Assembly: GCF_900156175.1 (NCBI RefSeq)
Contig: NZ_FTMV01000002.1
Span: forward strand, 186,001 to 250,000
Source of the DNA: Janthinobacterium sp. TND4EL3
Lineage (GTDB): Bacteria; Pseudomonadota; Gammaproteobacteria; Burkholderiales; Burkholderiaceae_D
Direction of reading: 5' to 3'
DNA length: 64,000 nt
The number at the start of each line of letters is the position of its first letter. Position 1 is the stretch's first letter. Below, piece by piece: positions 19,237-26,325 of the stretch. The translations under genes and the position numbers were made by a program. The notes beneath the pieces were generated by a model. The model saw only the letters and a list, made by a program, of their open reading frames with translations, did not search any database and was not told the origin of the DNA.

Positions 19237-19539
19237 TTACCTGGCCTCAGGATTGCCTTTGCAAATGGACGTACATATCTTTTCGACGTTGTCCTTGTAA
19301 TTTTCGATCTCTTGCTTTTCCTCTTTTAGCAATCCTTGAAGTTTATCGTCATCTTGCTCTATTTTTTTCTTCTCGCGGATTTGCCTTAATTTCTCTTCAA
19401 ATACCGTTTTCCTGGGATTGCCAGCATCCGATTCGACACACCTTTTGGTACATTCCTGCTTCGTCGTCGCTTTCCACTGAGCCGAGGCAGAAAACGCGAA
19501 AATATTCAAAAGAAAAAAGAGAGCGAATTTCTTATTCAT
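19237..19539 (-). CDS. Secreted small protein with twin CX3C motif
   Basis: 100 residues: a signal peptide (MNKKFALFFLLNIFAFSASA), then a mature part of about 80 residues. Two CX3C motifs, CTKRC and CTSIC, bracket a long highly charged helix rich in Lys, Glu and Asp. This suggests a disulfide-stapled helical hairpin in the periplasm. It lies in an AT-rich strip with codon use unlike the flanking host genes. No family is recognised. Confidence 0.6.
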   Translation of the reverse strand: MNKKFALFFLLNIFAFSASAQWKATTKQECTKRCVESDAGNPRKTVFEEKLRQIREKKKIEQDDDKLQGLLKEEKQEIENYKDNVEKICTSICKGNPEAR

Positions 19540-19981
19540 GATCCAACCTTGCTTTTCATTTGCAATTTTATTCGGCTCGGCATGAGCATGCCGGTCAAAT
19601 CCAGGCGCCAGACGGTTGACTGATGCCTTTTCTTTCCATTGTCGGAAAGTTATCGACGCGGTATCAGACCCATCGAGGATCATACATTAAAGGAAATGTT
19701 TTTTTTGGGAAAATAGTCCCGTGCAGATACGGCAACCTAACCGGGATACTTGTCGCTGCTGGGCGTGCCCTCGTAGAGCACGGCGGACAAACAGGGCGGA
19801 CAGTGGCATGGCGCACTTCCTGATGGTACTTTTTAGAGAAAATCCTGAATCCAGCAAAAAGTACCAACAACGTGCATGGCTTTGACTGTACGCCGACGGA
19901 CAAACACGGACAACAAAAAACCCGCCAAGCTTGGAAGCATGCGGGTTTTGATGTTTGGTAAGACGGTGTAATACATGATCA
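19540..19981. other. AT-rich intergenic strip next to the prophage left end
   Basis: About 440 bases with no supported gene. It holds the original downstream region of the interrupted tRNA-Leu gene, including its terminator at 19914-19948. Short frames in this strip lack ribosome sites. Confidence 0.6.
19914..19948 (-). terminator. Intrinsic terminator of the ancestral tRNA-Leu gene
   Basis: Stem AAACCCGC (19918-19925) pairs with GCGGGTTT (19941-19948). Read leftward, the stem is followed by a T run (the plus-strand A run 19914-19920). It lies 34 bases past the 3' end of the tRNA fragment at 19982, so before integration it would have ended the tRNA-Leu transcript. Confidence 0.75.
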
Positions 19982-20039
19982 TGGTGCCGGGAGCCGGAAT
20001 CGAACCGGCACGCTGTTTCCAGCGCGGGATTTTGAGTCC
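19982..20039. repeat. attL: 3' fragment of tRNA-Leu (58-bp direct repeat copy)
   Basis: Identical over 58 bases to 57119-57176. It comprises the CCA end, acceptor 3' strand, T arm, variable arm and part of the anticodon stem-loop of tRNA-Leu(CAA), read leftward. Identity ends after GAGTCC. No 5' half is present here, so this copy is not a functional tRNA. It sits 126 bases from the integrase stop, as expected for the integrase-proximal end. Confidence 0.93.
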
Positions 20040-20165
20040 GTGGCAATATTGAATAAAATCAAAGCGCTATCTGCTTATATCGTTCCGCATACAGGTGTGT
20101 GCGACACGTTTAAATTCCCTATGAGGACCGCGCGCCATATCCGTGTTTGCGGAACGGATTCTCGG

Positions 20166-21194
20166 TCATTTTGTGGGCTTGACCAGCTTTCCCCGGCGGT
20201 GCCGGACATACTGCGCAGTCATCGTTTCCGAAGAATGTCCCAGCTGGTCCTTTGCCGCCGCCATGCCTGATCGTTCCTCGGTATCGGTGCCAGCCTTGGC
20301 GCGCAGGTCGCGGAACTGGAAGGCGCGGATTTTGGCGCTCAGTTCGGGCCGCGCCTCGATCGCCGCCAGCCTGGCCCGGTCAAACGCGCCACGCAGCTCG
20401 AATTTCGTCATCGCATAGCCGTCCATCGTGTTGACCAGCGTGCGGCCCATCGACGGGCGCGCTGTGGCACGTTCAATCGCTGCTGCCAACTCACCTTCCA
20501 CGGCAATGCGCAGGCGCTTGCCGCCCTTGTTCTGCACGACAGTCAACGCACCGTCGGCAATATCATCCCTCGACAGCTTCAGCACGTCCGCCGGCCGCTG
20601 GCCCGTCAAATAGGCTAGATCCAGCGCGTCCCTCAGCGGCTGCTCAGCGGCATCCCATACCGCGCGCAGGACGACGTCATCGACATAGGTGTCGCGTCCC
20701 GTCTCGCGGTATCCCTTCACGCCTGCGCATGGGTTCATCAGGTTGGTCAGGCCCGTCTCGCGTGCGAAATTCCAAATGTGAGAAAGCAGGGCCTTTTCAC
20801 GGTTGGCCCGCACTGGCGCATCCTTCCTCCAATCGAGATACTTCTTCACGTCGACCGGGTCGATGTCCTCCAGCGCAAATGGAGGATCATCGAAGATGCG
20901 GTAAAGGTTGGCCAGCTCGCGCAGATTGTCCTTGCGGGTGGCCAGTGCCTTCCCCGGCAGTACGTCGCGCACATAGCGCTCGGCCACATGGCGAAAGGTG
21001 ATGACAGCACCAGGTGGCGCACTGCTGACCGTCAGCTCGGCCCACTTCTGCACCGCCAGCACGTAGTCCTGCCCCAGCGGGATTTCTTTGCGCGGCACCG
21101 CGCCAGTGTCCAAGTAGTAGTAGGTCTTGGCGCCGCGGTGGCGTGCGCGCATGCCTGATGGCAGGTTTTTATTTCTGGTGGGGGTACGACCCAT
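20166..21194 (-). CDS. int: Tyrosine-recombinase integrase of the prophage
   Basis: 342 residues. It has an N-terminal arm-binding region, a core-binding SAM-like domain (FRHVAERYVRDVLPG), and a catalytic domain. The catalytic residues are Arg in LTGQRPADVLKL, Lys in VQNKGGKRLRI, R-region QFRDLRAKAGTD in place of HxxR, and LGHSSETMTAQYV with His and the nucleophile Tyr. It should integrate and excise the phage at the tRNA-Leu site. ATG 21194 lies two bases after the upstream gene's stop; longer frames run into that gene. Confidence 0.93.
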   Translation of the reverse strand: MGRTPTRNKNLPSGMRARHRGAKTYYYLDTGAVPRKEIPLGQDYVLAVQKWAELTVSSAPPGAVITFRHVAERYVRDVLPGKALATRKDNLRELANLYRIFDDPPFALEDIDPVDVKKYLDWRKDAPVRANREKALLSHIWNFARETGLTNLMNPCAGVKGYRETGRDTYVDDVVLRAVWDAAEQPLRDALDLAYLTGQRPADVLKLSRDDIADGALTVVQNKGGKRLRIAVEGELAAAIERATARPSMGRTLVNTMDGYAMTKFELRGAFDRARLAAIEARPELSAKIRAFQFRDLRAKAGTDTEERSGMAAAKDQLGHSSETMTAQYVRHRRGKLVKPTK

Positions 21195-21196
21195 GC

Positions 21197-21418
21197 TTAA
21201 TTTCCGATGTAGAGACGTGGTACAGGTTTTGTTCGCGCTGGCGCCGCCGCCGGTGCTGCAGTGCGGCCCTCGATAATTGCGCGCGCCACGATAGGGTGGC
21301 CGGTGGCATTGACGAAGAACGGCAGCCCGGCGCGCCGGAGCGCATCGATCTGCTTCGATTTCATCTTGCGGCCGGTCAGTTCGCAAATTTCATTTGGCTC
21401 AAGGAATGTCGCGCTCAT
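21197..21418 (-). CDS. DUF4224-like small protein next to integrase
   Basis: 73 residues. The N-terminal half, FLEPNEICELTGRKMKSKQIDALRRAGLPFFVNATGHPIV, matches the DUF4224 pattern often found directly upstream of phage integrases. It looks like a MerR/excisionase-type winged helix. The tail is proline- and alanine-rich. A role as recombination directionality factor or integrase partner is inferred from position only. It overlaps the preceding gene by four bases. Confidence 0.75.
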   Translation of the reverse strand: MSATFLEPNEICELTGRKMKSKQIDALRRAGLPFFVNATGHPIVARAIIEGRTAAPAAAPARTKPVPRLYIGN

Positions 21419-21723
21419 ACCGGAATGCTCCCTTTTTTCTTCAGTGGGTAGGTGGCCAGACCGAGCAGCTTGGCCAGGATGAATTCAATGCGTGCGCCCT
21501 TGCTGTGTGGCCAGCCTGGCAGCATCACCAGACAGTCGACGCTGGCCACCTGGGCCACGCTCATGCGCATGTAGCCGATCCAGCTGCCGCACGCTGGCGC
21601 CGGGTTCTCGGCCGGGTTGATCACGACGTGGCCGGCGGCGCGCAGGAGTGCTGCCGCCTGGTGAAACGCCGGGTAGTTAAACTGCGGTCGACCAGTCATA
21701 GGTCCCGCGATGTAAATCTTCAT
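21415..21723 (-). CDS. DUF4406-like protein (nucleoside deoxyribosyltransferase fold)
   Basis: 102 residues starting MKIYIAGPMTGRPQFNYPAF, the hallmark of DUF4406 and related nucleoside 2-deoxyribosyltransferase-like proteins common in phages. LRAAGHVVINPAEN, DCLVMLPGWPHSKGARIE and a final helix follow in the family order. The SKGARIE stretch supplies the glutamate typical of the catalytic site. The substrate is unknown; a role in nucleotide salvage or degradation is likely. Overlaps with both neighbours indicate one transcript. Confidence 0.8.
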   Translation of the reverse strand: MKIYIAGPMTGRPQFNYPAFHQAAALLRAAGHVVINPAENPAPACGSWIGYMRMSVAQVASVDCLVMLPGWPHSKGARIEFILAKLLGLATYPLKKKGSIPV

Positions 21724-22949
21724 ATATCAGCTTCCGAAAAGAGCCGCGGTTGCACAGCGCCATTTGCATAGACCGTATCCATGATGGTCGTGGCGATCGG
21801 CTCGTCACCGTCCCAGCCCTGCGGCCAGGTTTCCAGCGCGATCAGTTCGCGGATGCGTGCTTCTTCTTCGGCGTTGATCAGGTCGATCTCCGGCCGGCCA
21901 GTGGCGCGCGCCACTGCATTGACCGTGGCCTGGATGGTCAGGATGCGATCAAGGCCCATCAGCCGCGCCTCGAACGTCAGCGGCCCCATGCGCTGCGGGT
22001 TGGCCGCCACGGCGCCGGATTTGAGGATTTCGCGCCCAGCCTTGCGCAAGCGATGCTGCGGCTCGCGCAGTTCTCGCCACAGCGGCTTGATACCCTTGAG
22101 CGGCGCCAGGTAAGCCCATTGTGGGTTCAGCAGGATGGTATCGAGCGCTTTGTCTTCGGCCGCCAACGGGCAACCGATGCAGCCGGTGCGCGCATTGACC
22201 TCCTCTGCCTCGTCGCCACCATAGGCGTCGGCAATGATCGCCGTGCTCCAGTCGCCGAATTCAGCCTGTGGCGCCCAGTGACGAAGCCATTCCCATACAT
22301 GGCAGACGCGCCAGTGCAGCAGCGGTGCCAGCGTGGACAGGCGGCCGCGCAGGCCTTTGGCGTTCGGCAGCACCTGCTGATACCAGCCTTGGCCGCACTC
22401 GGCACCGTCCTTGCTGCAGCTCATTTCGATGCGGCGATCACGAATAGCGCTTTCGCCCTGGCGCACGCCGGTGATCATCAGGATCTGGCCGTCGAGCTGG
22501 TCCAGGCGGTCGCGTAGCGCTTGCTCCATCGGGTCGATCTTGATCTGGCGCGTGCACCAGCGCAGCGTGTTGTTGTTCGGTGGTGGCACGCCACGGCCCA
22601 AGATGTAGACCATGAACCGCTTGTCCATCGGCGCCGTTACGACCTCGACGCGGATGCCGCGCTCTTCCAGCTCGTCCATGATCTGGCGCGCCGCGATGGC
22701 CAGCGGCGGCAGTTCCTGGCGCGTGTCGGCGTAAAACACCGTCAACGACTTCGGGCGCGCGATCTTGCCGGTGTCGAGCAAGTAGGTGATCAGCGTCAGC
22801 GTGGCGCTGGAATCTTTGCCGCCGGACCAGGCAATGCCCCAGTGTTCGTGCGTAGCGCCGTAGGCCAGCAGCGACTGGATCGTCAGATCGATCGAGTCGG
22901 TCATTTGCAGGCGCTGGGCGCCGGCGGAGAAAATATCGGACTGGTTCAT
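21720..22949 (-). CDS. PP-loop ATPase of the PAPS reductase/DndC-like family
   Basis: 409 residues from ATG 22949, three bases past the previous stop. The nucleotide-binding PP-loop is WSGGKDSSATLTL (near residue 40), followed by YADTRQELPP. Cysteines in LRWCTRQIKID, MSCSKDGAECGQ and ARTGCIGCPLAAEDK could hold an iron-sulfur cluster, as in DndC. PAPS reductase-fold proteins reduce activated sulfate or activate sulfur for DNA or RNA modification. No dndB, dndD or dndE gene accompanies it, so the real reaction is open. It is part of the leftward early series. Confidence 0.8.
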   Translation of the reverse strand: MNQSDIFSAGAQRLQMTDSIDLTIQSLLAYGATHEHWGIAWSGGKDSSATLTLITYLLDTGKIARPKSLTVFYADTRQELPPLAIAARQIMDELEERGIRVEVVTAPMDKRFMVYILGRGVPPPNNNTLRWCTRQIKIDPMEQALRDRLDQLDGQILMITGVRQGESAIRDRRIEMSCSKDGAECGQGWYQQVLPNAKGLRGRLSTLAPLLHWRVCHVWEWLRHWAPQAEFGDWSTAIIADAYGGDEAEEVNARTGCIGCPLAAEDKALDTILLNPQWAYLAPLKGIKPLWRELREPQHRLRKAGREILKSGAVAANPQRMGPLTFEARLMGLDRILTIQATVNAVARATGRPEIDLINAEEEARIRELIALETWPQGWDGDEPIATTIMDTVYANGAVQPRLFSEADI

Positions 22950-22951
22950 CG

Positions 22952-23377
22952 TCAATCCTCCATTGCGCGCTTGATGCCAGCGCCATCGAGGCCAGCAGCC
23001 TTGCAGCCCAGGCGGGTGGCATAGAAATAGGTAATGTCGCCGCATGCGCGGCCAGCAGTGGCCAGGCCGGCAGCCGCCAGGCGCTGCATGGCCTCGTGCT
23101 GCTGACCGCTGCCGGCGGCAAAGTAATTACGCCAGCCCCATTTGGATTTCGGGTATTGCTTCACGGCGCCCAGCATGTGCTGCAGCTTTGCGAAGTCGCC
23201 AGGCAGGATTGCGTCACGGACGGCGGCCAGCGCGCAGGCGGCGCATTTGCCGTGCTGGGCCAGATGCTTAGCAGTGCTGGCCTTGCCACAGGCGCAGAGC
23301 TTGCGGATCAGCGAAAATACGGGCCCTTTTTTGTTGGCCAAATGCTGGCGTTCAACGCGTGCGAGGTCGTACATCAT
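22952..23377 (-). CDS. Unknown protein directly downstream of the DGR reverse transcriptase
   Basis: 141 residues. The first half is basic with cysteine pairs (CACGK, CAAC) that could bind zinc; the second half is helical, with GSGQQHEAMQRLAAAGLATAGRACGD. The ATG overlaps the RT stop by four bases, so it is probably translationally coupled. It is not an HRDC domain. No family is recognised. Confidence 0.6.
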   Translation of the reverse strand: MMYDLARVERQHLANKKGPVFSLIRKLCACGKASTAKHLAQHGKCAACALAAVRDAILPGDFAKLQHMLGAVKQYPKSKWGWRNYFAAGSGQQHEAMQRLAAAGLATAGRACGDITYFYATRLGCKAAGLDGAGIKRAMED

Positions 23378-24537
23378 GATGATTTCCTATAGGTTTTTGT
23401 GAGAGCTCCGTTGATGCAATGCCCGCGCCGCATCACCGCGCGCGCCAGCGCCGCACGGTCGGCATGGCTGCTGTCCGCCTGGCGCAGCAGGCCGAAATAG
23501 CTGTTGGCCGCCGCGAATACGTCGTCGGCCGGTATGCCGGCAATACGGCTGGTGGCCTCGTGCACGGTGCGGCGCCGCGTGCGCGAGTGCCAGGGCTTGA
23601 TGACCTGGCCGACGAAATCCACGCCGCGCGCGATCGGCTGCAAGATCGTCTTGGTGGGATTGAGGTTGGCGTGCAGCACGCGGGGCAGGAACTCGTTGAT
23701 GCTGGCCAGCGCCGCGCCCAGCCACTGCGGCGATTCGTGCAGTAGCAGGAAGTCGTCAACGTAGCGGATGTAATGCTTGGCGCCGATGCGGTGCTTGGCG
23801 TGCTGGTCCAGCGCATCCAGATAAATATTTGCGAAGAACTGCGACGAAAGATTGCCGATCGGCAGGCCCAGGTGCGCCGGCTGATTGACCAGGCGCTTGT
23901 GCGCCGGCACACGCGCCAGTAGCTCGGGCGCGCCGCGCAGCTGGTAGTTCTCGCGCGGGTCATGGAACAGGATTGTTTCAGCCAGGCGCAACCACCACGG
24001 CTCGCTGACGCGCGCGGCGATCTGGCCGCGCAGCACGTCCTTGTCGATGGCAACAAAAAAGTTGGCCAGGTCGCACTTCAGGTAAAAGGCAGGCCGGGCC
24101 CAGTTCTGCGTGACGCTGCGGATCTTCGCTTCGAGCCGCTTGGCCGCATACATCGTGCCGCGCCCGGGAATGCAAGCACAGGTGTCCTTGATGAACGAAG
24201 CGTAAAAGCGCGGCGAGATTTTGTTGTACAGCAGGTGGTGCACCACACGATCGCGGAAGTCGGCCGCCCACACCTCGCGCGCTTTGGGGCGCGTGACGAC
24301 GAAGCAGATCGACTGGCCTGGCTGGTAGCTGCCATCCTGCAGGTCATCGAACAGGTTGATCAGGTTGCGCTCCAGGTGCTGCTCAAACACCAGGGCGCTG
24401 GGGGTATTGCGTTTGGTGCGACGGCAGTCGAAATACGCGACGGCCAGCTGATCGAGCGTAAAGTGCGCATCGGGATGATCTGCGGACGGCGCGGGCGCGG
24501 CCCTCGTACGAGCGGTTGTTGTTGTTCTGGTTGCCAT
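23374..24537 (-). CDS. DGR reverse transcriptase
   Basis: 387 residues. Motifs in order: FRDRVVHHLLYNKI (94-107), catalytic Asp in KCDLANFF (Asp156), LGLPIGNLSSQFFANIYL with the DGR-specific IGxxxSQ at 227-233, RYVDDFLLL with YVDD at 259-262, LHANLNPTKT and GVDFVGQVIKP. The reverse transcriptase copies TR RNA with errors at adenines and the cDNA overwrites VR segments. ATG 24537 is the only ATG, GTG or TTG in frame before the conserved region (FTLDQL, residue 26), and it lies inside the template repeat. The stop overlaps the next gene. Confidence 0.95.
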   Translation of the reverse strand: MATRTTTTARTRAAPAPSADHPDAHFTLDQLAVAYFDCRRTKRNTPSALVFEQHLERNLINLFDDLQDGSYQPGQSICFVVTRPKAREVWAADFRDRVVHHLLYNKISPRFYASFIKDTCACIPGRGTMYAAKRLEAKIRSVTQNWARPAFYLKCDLANFFVAIDKDVLRGQIAARVSEPWWLRLAETILFHDPRENYQLRGAPELLARVPAHKRLVNQPAHLGLPIGNLSSQFFANIYLDALDQHAKHRIGAKHYIRYVDDFLLLHESPQWLGAALASINEFLPRVLHANLNPTKTILQPIARGVDFVGQVIKPWHSRTRRRTVHEATSRIAGIPADDVFAAANSYFGLLRQADSSHADRAALARAVMRRGHCINGALTKTYRKSS

Positions 24538-24578
24538 TGTTGAAATTCTGATTCCACGCGTTAGAGGGGCCGGCCTGC
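24478..24578 (-). repeat. DGR template repeat (TR)
   Basis: 101 bp, matching the four VRs. Read on the minus strand in the target frame it encodes ten Asn codons (AAC/AAT) around fixed Trp, Gln, Phe and Gly codons, then a GC-rich constant end. Every substitution relative to any VR is at a TR adenine. The constant GC-rich 3' part resembles the initiation-of-mutagenic-homology zone. The 156 bases between TR and the upstream avd gene (24579-24734) contain no gene and probably belong to the template RNA leader. Confidence 0.95.
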
Positions 24579-24734
24579 GTCAATTCGTGCTATCTACGTC
24601 GCCCCACCGAAGGCTATGCCGATCAGCGGGGAAACTGCGCCAGGCCTGTCCGGACACCGCCGGTCGGTTCCTATGGTGCGCATAGCGGTGGCCTTGTGAG
24701 CCAGCGGCACGACCAGATTAAAAAATTCGCACAG

Positions 24735-25109
24735 TCAACCCGGCCTTGACCGGGATGCGGCAGGCGACGATGCGGTGTATTTCTTCCAGCCACCGGCCTG
24801 CTTGCCGATCATGCTGGTCAGTGCGATGGCCGCCGCATACTGCTTGACCGAGATAAAGCGCAAGTCCCTAGACAGCCGGAGCAGCAACTCGATCACCTGC
24901 GCGCGCTCGAGCAAATTGTCGAGATACGGTGTCTTGTCGCCCGCGACGTTCGCGCGGAAGATCAGCACCGTCAATCGCACGCACTCGTCGCGGATTTCCT
25001 TGCCAATCGATGCCTTGAAGTCGCGGGGCATGTTCTTGGTCAGCTCGGTCGCCACGACCAGCAGGTCGTATGCAACTTTGGAAATCGGCAGGTCGGTATG
25101 GTTGGCCAT
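24735..25109 (-). CDS. avd: Avd-like four-helix-bundle DGR accessory protein
   Basis: 124 residues, almost entirely helical: PISKVAYDLLVVATELTKNMPR, IGKEIRDECVRLTVLIFRANVAG, DNLLERAQVIELLLRLSRDLRFI and SVKQYAAAIALTSMIGKQAGGWKK. This layout and the KNMPRDFK and GxWKK ends match the Avd/bAvd family. Avd forms a basic barrel-like pentamer that binds the reverse transcriptase and template RNA. It starts 10 bases after the stop of the VR1 target gene and lies upstream of TR, as in the classical avd-TR-RT order. Confidence 0.9.
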   Translation of the reverse strand: MANHTDLPISKVAYDLLVVATELTKNMPRDFKASIGKEIRDECVRLTVLIFRANVAGDKTPYLDNLLERAQVIELLLRLSRDLRFISVKQYAAAIALTSMIGKQAGGWKKYTASSPAASRSRPG

Positions 25110-25119
25110 GTTGAAATGG

Positions 25120-25491
25120 TTAAAGGGTTAAATTTCTAATCTGCGGACGGCGCGGGCGCGGCCCTCGTACGAGCGGCTGAAGAATGAACTGGGAGCCAAG
25201 GTAGAAACCCTGAAGCCACGCGTAAGAGGGGCCGGCCTGCTCACTGGACCAGTACCAGCGCGGCTCGAACTGGTCCTTCAGGTTGGCGAACAGCAGCGCC
25301 TGCTCAGCGCGCGAGGGAAGGCTGTGGCCGAGCTTCTTGGCCCAGTCCATGGCTGCCTGCCACGTCACGCCGGTAGCCGCTCCGGGCTGCAGGAACAGGT
25401 GGTAGTCGGCGGCGCCGTCCTTGCCGAGGACCAGGCCGGCGTAGATCTCGCCTTTCTGCAGGTTCTCGGCCATGAATTGTTGTTTGCTCAT
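25120..25491 (-). CDS. DGR target protein 1, DUF1566/lectin-like, frameshifted C terminus
   Basis: 123 residues. The body follows the DUF1566 pattern: GEIYAGLVLGKDGAADYHLFLQPG, TWQAAMDWAKKLG, SLPSRAEQALLFANLKDQFEPRWYWSSEQAGPS. The variable segment is AWLQGFYLGSQFIL. A one-base insertion in the A-rich core shifts the frame, replacing the constant ending RSYEGRARAVRR with PLVRGPRPRRPQIRNLTL. Its N-terminal half is the most diverged of the four targets. It may be inactive, or reparable by a further round of mutagenic homing. Confidence 0.85.
   Translation of the reverse strand: MSKQQFMAENLQKGEIYAGLVLGKDGAADYHLFLQPGAATGVTWQAAMDWAKKLGHSLPSRAEQALLFANLKDQFEPRWYWSSEQAGPSYAWLQGFYLGSQFILQPLVRGPRPRRPQIRNLTL
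25139..25240 (-). repeat. DGR variable repeat VR1 (one-base insertion)
   Basis: 102 bp against 101 in TR. Read as coding strand, the last variable block is TTC-A-TTC-TTC-AGC where TR has four AAC codons. Apart from the added A, all differences from TR are at adenines (for example AAC to TAC, AAT to CTT, AAC to TCC). Confidence 0.92.
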
Positions 25492-25527
25492 GCTGGGCTT
25501 TCGAAGTGAAAGAAAATTGATAAATCG

Positions 25528-25914
25528 TTAAATTGGCAATCTGCGGACGGCGCGGGCGCGGCCCTCGTACGAGCGGTGGTTGCCGTTCTGGGTGCCATTG
25601 AGGAAACCCTGAAACCACGCGCCAGAGGGGCCGGCCTGCTCGCTGGACCAGTACCAGTCCTCTTCAAACTGGTCTTTCAGGTTGATGAACAGCAGGCGCT
25701 GCTCGCGACGCGTCGGCAGCTCGCCGCCCTCGGCCTTGGCCCATTCGCCAGCGGCCTCCCAGCTCACGTCTTCGGCGGCGCCCGGCAGCAGCACCAGGTG
25801 CTGGTCCGGCGCGCCGTCGACGCCGCGCATGATGCCGGCGTAAATACCGCCGGCGAAGGCGGCGCCGATGGCGGCCGGGATGGTTGCAAGTGCTGCTGCG
25901 GTGGTGGTGTTCAT
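25528..25914 (-). CDS. DGR target protein 2, DUF1566/lectin-like
   Basis: 128 residues from ATG 25914. The N terminus IPAAIGAAFAGGIYAGIMRG is shared with targets 3 and 4. The DUF1566 core (HLVLLPGAAEDVSWEAAGEWAKAEGGELPTRREQ, then LKDQFEEDWYWSSEQAGPS) leads into variable residues at ten positions and the constant end RSYEGRARAVRRLPI. Seven of the ten variable codons differ from TR. No signal peptide is present, so the protein is probably cytoplasmic or virion-bound. Confidence 0.9.
   Translation of the reverse strand: MNTTTAAALATIPAAIGAAFAGGIYAGIMRGVDGAPDQHLVLLPGAAEDVSWEAAGEWAKAEGGELPTRREQRLLFINLKDQFEEDWYWSSEQAGPSGAWFQGFLNGTQNGNHRSYEGRARAVRRLPI
25539..25639 (-). repeat. DGR variable repeat VR2
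   Basis: 101 bp at the 3' end of target gene 2. Variable residues are G, F, G, L, N, T, N, G, N, H where TR encodes Asn. All substitutions are at TR adenines and third codon positions are unchanged. The 24 bases following it in coding sense are identical to those after VR4. Confidence 0.95.
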
Positions 25915-25934
25915 GGTTGTCCTATCGGTTGATG

Positions 25935-26312
25935 TCACGCGCCAACGCTGGCGCAAAAGATTTCTACTTCCGCAATCGCGCGGTGCAGCTTGTTGATCGG
26001 GATCATCGACAGCCTGGCGTCGATGCCGTCAGCGGCCAGGCGCAGCGCTGCCGCTTCGTCATCCTTGACGCCGACACGCTGCACGCGCTCGTAGCGATCG
26101 CAGATCACGCACATGGTCTCGGTGGCCAGATCGATTGCATCACCCACCATCCCGCATGCGCAGAGAGCGGCAAATATCTTCGACAGCGTGTTGAACGTGT
26201 CGACCGATGGCGCGCCGATAATCGCCTCGACAGCCATGCGCAGCTGCAGCGCCAGTAGTCGCTGGGTTTCGGTCATCATCGGCACATTGCCTGCGGGAAG
26301 TGGACGTCGCAT
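25935..26312 (-). CDS. Unknown helical protein in the early operon
   Basis: 125 residues, helical, with several cysteines (LCACGMVGDAIDLATETMCVICDRY). ATG 26312 has an AAGG site seven bases upstream. It sits between the DUF2303 gene and target gene 2. No family is recognised. Its tight spacing suggests it is co-transcribed with the DGR. Confidence 0.6.
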   Translation of the reverse strand: MRRPLPAGNVPMMTETQRLLALQLRMAVEAIIGAPSVDTFNTLSKIFAALCACGMVGDAIDLATETMCVICDRYERVQRVGVKDDEAAALRLAADGIDARLSMIPINKLHRAIAEVEIFCASVGA

Positions 26313-26325
26313 CACTAGGCCTTGG

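Noticed and set aside
22952..23377. HRDC-domain accessory protein of the DGR
   Set aside because: The gene after the RT has cysteine pairs and no HRDC-like helical pattern.
24383..24583. Short frame reading through TR in the target frame
   Set aside because: It is the template repeat itself plus downstream RT sequence; it lacks the lectin core and is not a fifth target.
25304..25618. Frames through the VRs in a shifted phase, ending in PLVRGPRPRRPQ
   Set aside because: They are out-of-frame readings of the VR constant end; only target 1 truly uses this phase because of its inserted base.
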